Shown: positions 1 to 5,006 of the stretch, one piece after another | Numbering within the stretch: position 1 is the first letter of the stretch | Layout: each line of letters starts with the position of its first letter | Source of the DNA: Syntrophobacter sp. DG_60 | Lineage (GTDB): Bacteria; Desulfobacterota; Desulfofervidia; Desulfofervidales; DG-60 | DNA: 5,006 bases | Direction: 5' to 3' | NCBI GenBank assembly: GCA_001304365.1 | Contig: LJNA01000117.1 | Span: 1 to 5,006 of the forward strand | Notes under the pieces: generated by a model | Told to the model about the DNA's origin: nothing | The model's database searches: none | The model's input: the letters and a program-made list of their open reading frames with translations, nothing else | Made by a program: the position numbers and the translations under genes

Positions 1-88
1 ACAGAGAACGCAGAGATCACAGAGCACAAAAGCAAAGCATTTTTAAAATTCTTATTTTTCTCTGCGTCCTCTGCGCACTCTGCGGTGA
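1..88. repeat. CTCTGCG-type intergenic inverted repeat (left end cut off)
   Basis: The right arm (60-88) has three copies of CTCTGCG at 60-66, 69-75 and 78-84, spaced every 9 bases and followed by GTGA. The left arm (1-24) is its imperfect reverse complement: read on the minus strand it gives CTCTGTG, CTCTGCG and CTCTGT with the same 9-base spacing, and the third unit is cut by the window edge. The 35-base centre (25-59) is AT-rich. The arms could pair into a long hairpin directly after the kinase stop codon at 93. Repeats of this look are dispersed between genes in many environmental bacterial genomes; I know of no proven function. There is no T-run to make it a standard intrinsic terminator, though it may still limit read-through. 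Confidence 0.75.
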
Positions 89-92
89 ACGA

Positions 93-1874
93 TTACGTTT
101 GTTTTTCGGGAACAATGGGCAAGGAAACAATAAATGTAGTGCCGTGTTTTTCTCTATCTTCTTCCTCAGTTATAGTTTCAAATCTCATTTCTCCCTCATA
201 CTTTTTTATTATACCGTAGCTAACCGAAAGCCCCAGGCCAATCCCTTCTCCTACCTTCCTAGTAGTAAAGAAGGGGTCGAAGATTTTATCTCTATATTCC
301 TCTTTGATGCCATGTCCTGTGTCGGTAAAAAATACATCTACTCTATTGGGAGAATCACTGATCTTAGTAGAAACAGTCAAAGTTCCTCCTCCATCCATAG
401 CGGCAACGGCATTGTTAATTAAATTTATAAAAACCTGTTGCAATTCACTAGAATCTCCCCTTATTCTTGGTAGGCCATCTGTAAGATTTTTCTTTAAAAA
501 AATCTTTTTTGTGAGTAGTGTATTTTGAACTATTGAAATTATCTTTTCTAAGGCTTGATTTATATCTGTGGAATATTCAGTTTTTTCAGGAACTCTGGCA
601 AAACTCATAAGATCCTCTACAATTCTCTTACAATTTGTTGCCTGCCTTTCTATAATTTTTAATATTTCGTGATTTTTGCTTTTTGGTTCAGTTCTTTCTA
701 AGAGAACATCGGTAAACCCCAAAATAATGGCTATAGGATTGTTAATTTCATGGGCTATACCAGCAGAAAGTCTTCCCAGAGAAGTCAGCTTGTCTGTAGA
801 TCTTCTCAATTCCGCTGTCTTTATTAATGTCTGGGTCCACCGTCTTTCAAAATTCACGATATACACACCAAAAAAGATGATGGCCACTATGATGCTAAGC
901 ATGATATAAAACTGCCTGGCATAAACAGAGCGGATCTCACCCTGTATCTCATTTATAGGGGCTACCACTGCAACTGAAAAACAATTTTTATTGCTCTTTT
1001 TATCTAGATAGACAGGGGCATAGGCAATTAGTTTCTTTATCTTCCCCTTCATTTCTCGGTGCCAGCCAGATATATACCAGCTCATGCCTTCTTTTCCTTT
1101 TAACATCCATTCTTTTTGAATGAAATTAATCCTATCAAAAGAAATCTTTGGTTCTCTTTCTCTGCGGATTTCAAAGGCATTTTCTCCTATAAATTGCTTC
1201 TCTAGATGATATAGAAATACTCCTTTATCATCCATAACCCAAGCATATCCAGTCTTACCTGATCTAATGTCCTTGGCTACTTTTTCAGCCATTGAGGTGG
1301 CATCTATAATGAACACTAACACCCCAGAAAAACGATGAGTGGGCAAGGGGTGCACTTCATCTATAGATTCCTGATAAACGGGTGTAGCCATAAACATAGT
1401 TAATTTCCCAGGGTATTCTTTAGTGACACTGGTTGTATAGACTTTTCCCTTATTTTCTTTAAGAGAACACCATTTGAAATAATCATTATGGTAAAAATTA
1501 CCCTTCAATGTATGGGAGGCCTCTTTATTATCCACCAAATAGGCAGTTTCTCCTCTGGCATCTATCATTCTTATTTCCAATACCCCATTGTTTCGAACAC
1601 TGGGCATAATAATTCCCATAGGATTGGCCCACGAAGGCTCTAAGTATTGAATGGAAGGAGAAAGGCTTAACGTTAAAAGCGCCCTCTTTATGGAGGAAAT
1701 ACCGTCTTCCATCTGACTGGCTATACGCTTGGCCAATGCCAGTTGTTGCTGATTGAATTCATTACAGATAATATTTTCCATCTTTTTTGCAGATGTAAAA
1801 CCAATAAACAACGCACCCAAAAGGAACAATAAAGTAATGGCACCAAAAATAACAATATGTTTCCTTGCCCTCAT
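93..1874 (-). CDS. Membrane sensor histidine kinase with extracytoplasmic Cache-like sensor (NtrB/ZraS-like)
   Basis: Protein of 593 residues, complete. A membrane segment at about 8-28 and a second at about 322-341 enclose a sensor region of about 290 residues. Its patterns (MIDARGETAYLV near 103-114, HNDYFKW near 129-135, GYAWVMDDKGVFLYH near 209-223) resemble double Cache domains, which bind small ligands outside the membrane; the ligand cannot be told. No HAMP or PAS domain is evident: a short linker leads to the dimerisation helix with phospho-acceptor H375 (GIAHEINNP). The ATPase domain follows with N box LINNAVAAM (485-493), G1 box DTGHG (518-522), F box FDPFF (532-536) and G2 box GEGIGLGLS (542-550). 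All catalytic boxes are intact, so it should autophosphorylate. The start keeps the first membrane segment; the bases before it (TTAAGAAAA) give only a weak ribosome site. It begins 5 bases after the upstream stop, suggesting co-transcription. No receiver domain or response regulator is in the window. Confidence 0.93.
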   Translation of the reverse strand: MRARKHIVIFGAITLLFLLGALFIGFTSAKKMENIICNEFNQQQLALAKRIASQMEDGISSIKRALLTLSLSPSIQYLEPSWANPMGIIMPSVRNNGVLEIRMIDARGETAYLVDNKEASHTLKGNFYHNDYFKWCSLKENKGKVYTTSVTKEYPGKLTMFMATPVYQESIDEVHPLPTHRFSGVLVFIIDATSMAEKVAKDIRSGKTGYAWVMDDKGVFLYHLEKQFIGENAFEIRREREPKISFDRINFIQKEWMLKGKEGMSWYISGWHREMKGKIKKLIAYAPVYLDKKSNKNCFSVAVVAPINEIQGEIRSVYARQFYIMLSIIVAIIFFGVYIVNFERRWTQTLIKTAELRRSTDKLTSLGRLSAGIAHEINNPIAIILGFTDVLLERTEPKSKNHEILKIIERQATNCKRIVEDLMSFARVPEKTEYSTDINQALEKIISIVQNTLLTKKIFLKKNLTDGLPRIRGDSSELQQVFINLINNAVAAMDGGGTLTVSTKISDSPNRVDVFFTDTGHGIKEEYRDKIFDPFFTTRKVGEGIGLGLSVSYGIIKKYEGEMRFETITEEEDREKHGTTFIVSLPIVPEKQT

Positions 1875-1879
1875 TTTTC

Positions 1880-4492
1880 TTAACTTACATGCTCTTTTAA
1901 AAATTCTTGGATATGCTGCTCCATAATATCTCTGTTATGCAATACTATATCCAAATTTTTGGTAAAAACAGTTAATCGGCCCAACATATCTAGCCTTCTT
2001 TCCATGGCTGACCTTTTATATTTGGTTATCTTGGCATCCAGTACATCTGCGGTCAACTTAACTTCAAAATCCAAGTTTTCTAAGACTTCTTTAATCAGGT
2101 TAAGTCTTCTAGAAATCCTGTCAAAACCTGCCCCTCCTCCTTTAAAGAAGAAACGGATGTAATTATCATTTATATTATCACCAACATATGCTTCAATAGT
2201 AGAGAGGTGAAATCCCAACCTCAAGGCAAAATTCATGTATTCTCTGGATGCCATAATAAAGCTCCTTTCCCATAGCTGGTCTTCCCAGCCCCGATTTGCT
2301 GGTATATGAAGAGGTGCATGCGCCGCCATAGAAAGAAATCCACTTATATCTACAGGCCTAGGCCCTGGCCACTCTAACGACAGGATGCCTTTAAGAAGAG
2401 CATTTAGAGGTATAGAACGGATGTCTTCAACCCTTGCTACCTGGCTACTTATATCTTCTTTAAGGCCCCCACCCAAATCAATTATATATATCTGAAGGGG
2501 CATCCTGGCAGCCAACCTCATTGCTCCCTTTGGACCCATCCCATCAGTGATTCCAAACATCTCATTCATGGATTCTTGGTGAGCAAGACGTGTTATGTCA
2601 TGATATGTCTGGCAGTGCTGGGGCTTGAAATTTTCGTCATCGGGATTTAGCAAATTCAGTGGCACAATTCGCTTTGCTATCTCTGCAAGTGTCTTTAAAA
2701 CAGGTGCATCCTTAAACAGGTGTTCCCTTTTATATAGTGTCTTTAATTCTTGGATAGCCCCTTCATATATGTTTCCATTAACTGCATCTACGGTAATCTC
2801 TTTGCCAGGCGTTATCCTTTTTGTAGCTACCTCAGCATTAAGTATGGTAGGAATTTGAAATTCTCGGGCAAGGGATGCCATATGGCCTGTAGCACTTCCT
2901 ATATCGGTAACAATGGCACTGGCTTTACCCATGGCTATTACAAACTTGGGTGATGTGTGCTTGGCAACCATTACTGCTCCCTCTGGGAAAGTGTTCAAAT
3001 CTTCATCTTTGCTTACAAAATAAGCCTTCCCAATGCCTATACCCCTACATGCAATCGCCCCTTTATCTATAAGAACCTTGTAGTCTTTTAAATCTGGGAG
3101 TTTCATACTTACATGTTTGGAACGAATTTTTAGAGGTCTTGTCTGCAAAATATAGAAAGACCCTTTCTTATCTAAAGCCCATTCTATGTCCTGTGGCCTG
3201 CTGTAATGATTTTCTATTAACACCGCATATTCTGCTAAGGTTTTCAATTGGGGCTCTGTCAAGCAAGGCATGCCTTTTAAGTCTTGAAGAACCGTTACTT
3301 CCTCCACACCTGTATGGCCACATGTAAGCATGAACTCCTGTGGCCCTATGTTTTTTTCCAAAATTGTTTGGCTACCGTCCTTTTTAATTACATAGATTTG
3401 TGGGGTTACTGTGCCTTCTACAGCATATCTCCCCAGTCCCCAAACAGCGTTAATTATAATATCTTTCCCCAACCCATCAGGACTCTGGGTGTATATAACC
3501 CCGCTAGTATTTGCGCCTATCATAGTCAAAACCCCAACGGCCATGGCCATATCTTCTTCATAAAAACCTTTGCTTTTATAATAAAAGATGGCCCGTGGAG
3601 AGAAGAGACTGGCAATAATCTCCTTATATTTAAAAATTATATCTTCCAATGCAACATTAAGATCAGTAGCGTACTGGCCAGCAAAGGTAAATTCGGTATC
3701 TTCATAAATAGCACTGCTCCGGAGGGATACCTTTATTTTTTGAGGATATTTGCGGCTTAGAGCCGCGGAGGCATTTAAGATAGCAGTCTCTAAATCTGAG
3801 GGAACTTGTGCCTTAAGTACCAACTCTTTTATATCTTTACTAATATTAATAATTCCTTGCGTATCATTTAAGTTAATGGATAAAAGTTTTTGGTTTATTT
3901 TCTTAGACAATTTGTTATAATCTATGAGCCTTTTATATGCATAGGTAGTAATAGCAAAGCCATCAGGAACTGGCAGCCTTATTTGATTCTTTACCTCACC
4001 TAAATTGGCATTCTTCCCACCTACAATATCTGCCATATCCTTGGTTATATTTTCAAAGGGAATGACAAAGTCTGAAACTGGGATTTTTCTTTTTTTATTG
4101 ACAATGGCTTCAATTTCAGAGTTTATCTTTTCAAATAGATCATAAAGCTCTTTATATTTTTCATGGCTGATCTTATTTAAATTGTCTATAATGATCTTAA
4201 CCTTATGGGCCAGTTTCTCACAATTTGACCTCACATACTGCATATCAAACAGGTATTCGCCTGAGAGCTTTTCCTCCATATCTGCCATAATCTCAAGCAC
4301 TGCATTATTTTCGGAAAGCAGGTTCTGAAAACAGCGGTACCTTTCTTTAAAAGATACCCTAGGTCTGGGAGGCTTTTTTTGGGTCTTATCCCTTTTGAAT
4401 ATTTTTAAAAAATTTAGCATATTGTTTAACTTTGAATCAGATTTTAGTGCTATTGAGCACTTCTTTAAATATTCTAACATTCTTTTCAGCAT
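1880..4492 (-). CDS. PEP synthase-like protein: ATP-grasp plus phosphohistidine domain with non-standard C-terminus
   Basis: About 870 residues from the ATG at 4492. Residues 1-45 are basic; about 48-130 look helical. The PEP/pyruvate dikinase ATP-binding domain spans about 144-455, with VGGK (157-160), SLRSSA (256-261), SGVIYTQSPDG (330-340), WGLGRYAVEG (351-360), DIEW (435-438) and LQTRP (449-453). By family knowledge K160, R258, E437, Q450 and R452 match ATP- and metal-binding residues. A swivelling phosphohistidine domain follows (about 475-578) with TDIGSATGH, H537 being the likely phosphate carrier. The usual C-terminal PEP/pyruvate barrel is not recognisable; instead about 270 residues carry DLGGGL (672-677) and FKGGGAG (783-789). 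I recall similar uncharacterised proteins in sulfate- and metal-reducing bacteria. True PEP synthase activity is therefore doubtful; phosphotransfer to an unknown acceptor is an inference. A TTG at 4498 is an alternative start; an in-frame TAG lies at 4520-4522. Neither start has a clear ribosome site. First gene of a probable pair with the kinase. Confidence 0.88.
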   Translation of the reverse strand: MLKRMLEYLKKCSIALKSDSKLNNMLNFLKIFKRDKTQKKPPRPRVSFKERYRCFQNLLSENNAVLEIMADMEEKLSGEYLFDMQYVRSNCEKLAHKVKIIIDNLNKISHEKYKELYDLFEKINSEIEAIVNKKRKIPVSDFVIPFENITKDMADIVGGKNANLGEVKNQIRLPVPDGFAITTYAYKRLIDYNKLSKKINQKLLSINLNDTQGIINISKDIKELVLKAQVPSDLETAILNASAALSRKYPQKIKVSLRSSAIYEDTEFTFAGQYATDLNVALEDIIFKYKEIIASLFSPRAIFYYKSKGFYEEDMAMAVGVLTMIGANTSGVIYTQSPDGLGKDIIINAVWGLGRYAVEGTVTPQIYVIKKDGSQTILEKNIGPQEFMLTCGHTGVEEVTVLQDLKGMPCLTEPQLKTLAEYAVLIENHYSRPQDIEWALDKKGSFYILQTRPLKIRSKHVSMKLPDLKDYKVLIDKGAIACRGIGIGKAYFVSKDEDLNTFPEGAVMVAKHTSPKFVIAMGKASAIVTDIGSATGHMASLAREFQIPTILNAEVATKRITPGKEITVDAVNGNIYEGAIQELKTLYKREHLFKDAPVLKTLAEIAKRIVPLNLLNPDDENFKPQHCQTYHDITRLAHQESMNEMFGITDGMGPKGAMRLAARMPLQIYIIDLGGGLKEDISSQVARVEDIRSIPLNALLKGILSLEWPGPRPVDISGFLSMAAHAPLHIPANRGWEDQLWERSFIMASREYMNFALRLGFHLSTIEAYVGDNINDNYIRFFFKGGGAGFDRISRRLNLIKEVLENLDFEVKLTADVLDAKITKYKRSAMERRLDMLGRLTVFTKNLDIVLHNRDIMEQHIQEFLKEHVS

Positions 4493-4498
4493 AGTCAA

Positions 4499-4779
4499 GT
4501 TAAGAAAAAGTAGGAATTGCTAAGTAATTGAGCAGTAAAGCAGTAGGGTTTAAGCTACCAGATGCCTGGCATAATCACTCTCTATAAACGATTTTTCACC
4601 AAGGAGCATTGATGAAAGATTTACCCTCCTTCCAGAAAAAAGCGTTCATTAAATACAGCAACTGTCTTGGCACTAGCTTTTGGCTGATTTTGAAAGGAGT
4701 GTCAAATTTTTACCAGACTAAGACTAAATGACAAGCCTTTTGAGCGGCCTTTGGGCTCATAGATATAAACACCCTTTTA
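4499..4779. other. Intergenic stretch without a convincing gene (leader of the two-gene unit)
   Basis: No open frame on either strand shows a recognisable family. The sequence should hold the promoter of the minus-strand pair, but I could not pick a good -35/-10 pair: a TTGACA at 4705-4700 (minus strand) lacks a plausible -10 hexamer 17 bases on. A short direct repeat AGCAGTA occurs at 4531-4537 and 4539-4545. A plus-strand frame of 39 codons at 4612-4731 has AAGGAG five bases before its ATG, but its product resembles nothing I know. A 19-codon minus-strand frame (4609-4550) is probably chance. Part of this stretch may be eroded coding DNA continuing the decay seen to its right. Confidence 0.5.
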
Positions 4780-5006
4780 CTAATTGTGTCTATGGATCTT
4801 GACAATTTTAAGATTGTCACCGATTCTATAAACTTCAAAAGGAACTTTTGGATGCCATGCAAACAAACGAATGGCCTGTAACATTCAGTATGGGTATGGT
4901 TACATTCCGTGGGTACCCATTAATATAAAGGTCAAAGTTCCCTTTCTCGGCGAACCCAATAATTTTTGTAGCAGCATCACCTGATAAAACATCTGTTTTC
5001 ACATCA
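4780..5006 (-). pseudogene. Universal stress protein (USP) remnant, C-terminal part, frameshifted
   Basis: Read from the right edge, the frame starting at 5005 gives LSGDAATKIIGFAEKGNFDL, matching the stretch before the nucleotide-binding loop of USP proteins. At about 4927 an extra T shifts the frame; the next frame gives ILMGTHGM (4926-4903), the family's hallmark GTHG loop, and then hits TAA at 4900-4902. The first frame resumes with a degraded stretch ending VCMASK, and a second shift in an A-run (about 4846-4849) restores the other frame, giving VPFEVYRIGDN and a stop TAG at 4780-4782. The order matches a USP C-terminus, but the part between GTHG and VPFEV is a few residues short. No single frame encodes the protein, so I call it a pseudogene. 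The N-terminal part lies outside the window. Sequencing error could explain one shift, less easily several. Confidence 0.72.

Noticed and set aside
99..422. 107-codon plus-strand open frame
   Set aside because: It is the reverse of the kinase ATPase domain, where the N, G1, F and G2 boxes are coded on the minus strand.
3284..3760. 158-codon plus-strand open frame
   Set aside because: It lies wholly inside the PEP synthase-like gene on the opposite strand, whose motifs are clearly coding; the plus-strand product shows no family features.
4550..4609. 19-codon minus-strand frame beginning MLLGEKSF
   Set aside because: Very short, with a GGAGGG about 14 bases before the ATG, too far for a normal ribosome site, and no known peptide match.
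4682..4705. TTGACA on the minus strand as a -35 promoter box
   Set aside because: The hexamer at the proper distance (CAAAAG) does not resemble a -10 box, and it lies about 200 bases before the gene.
4729..4760. GC-richer stretch with GAGCC/GGCTT pairing as a possible terminator after the USP remnant
   Set aside because: Only five base pairs with a long loop and no following T-run on the minus strand.
4801..4818. Six-base perfect hairpin GACAAT/ATTGTC
   Set aside because: It falls inside the end of the USP remnant, is AT-rich and weak, and has no T-run, so it is not supported as a terminator.
4910..4919. Ten-base palindrome TGGGTACCCA
   Set aside because: It encodes the GTHG loop of the USP remnant, which explains it without a regulatory role.

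Overview
The window is AT-rich and carries two large genes on the minus strand. They read right to left and probably form one transcription unit: a phosphoenolpyruvate (PEP) synthase-like protein (about 4492 to 1880), then, after a 5-base gap, a membrane sensor histidine kinase (1874 to 93). The histidine kinase subtype (NtrB/ZraS-like), the PEP synthase-like family with a non-standard C-terminus, the adjacent universal stress protein (USP) remnant and the CTCTGCG repeat together suggest an anaerobic Desulfobacterota-type or related bacterium. This placement is an inference from gene style; no taxonomic marker is present.

Layout by position. Bases 1-88 hold an imperfect inverted repeat built from 9-base units around CTCTGCG, a type of intergenic repeat scattered in many environmental bacterial genomes; its left end lies outside the window. 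Bases 93-1874 encode a two-transmembrane kinase with a large extracytoplasmic sensor region. Bases 1880-4492 encode the PEP synthase-like protein. Bases 4499-4779 are an apparent non-coding leader with no convincing gene. Bases 4780-5006 hold the C-terminal end of a frameshifted USP gene on the minus strand, running off the right edge.

How the genes may work together (inference). The PEP synthase-like protein keeps the ATP-grasp residues and the phosphohistidine of the swivelling domain, but the usual C-terminal PEP/pyruvate-binding barrel is replaced by about 270 residues of another kind. It could therefore phosphorylate its own histidine from ATP and pass the phosphate to an unknown acceptor. 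Tight pairing with a sensor kinase that has no response regulator in the window suggests a signalling or metabolic-control role rather than plain gluconeogenesis. The partner regulator may lie left of the window, beyond the repeat, or elsewhere in the genome.
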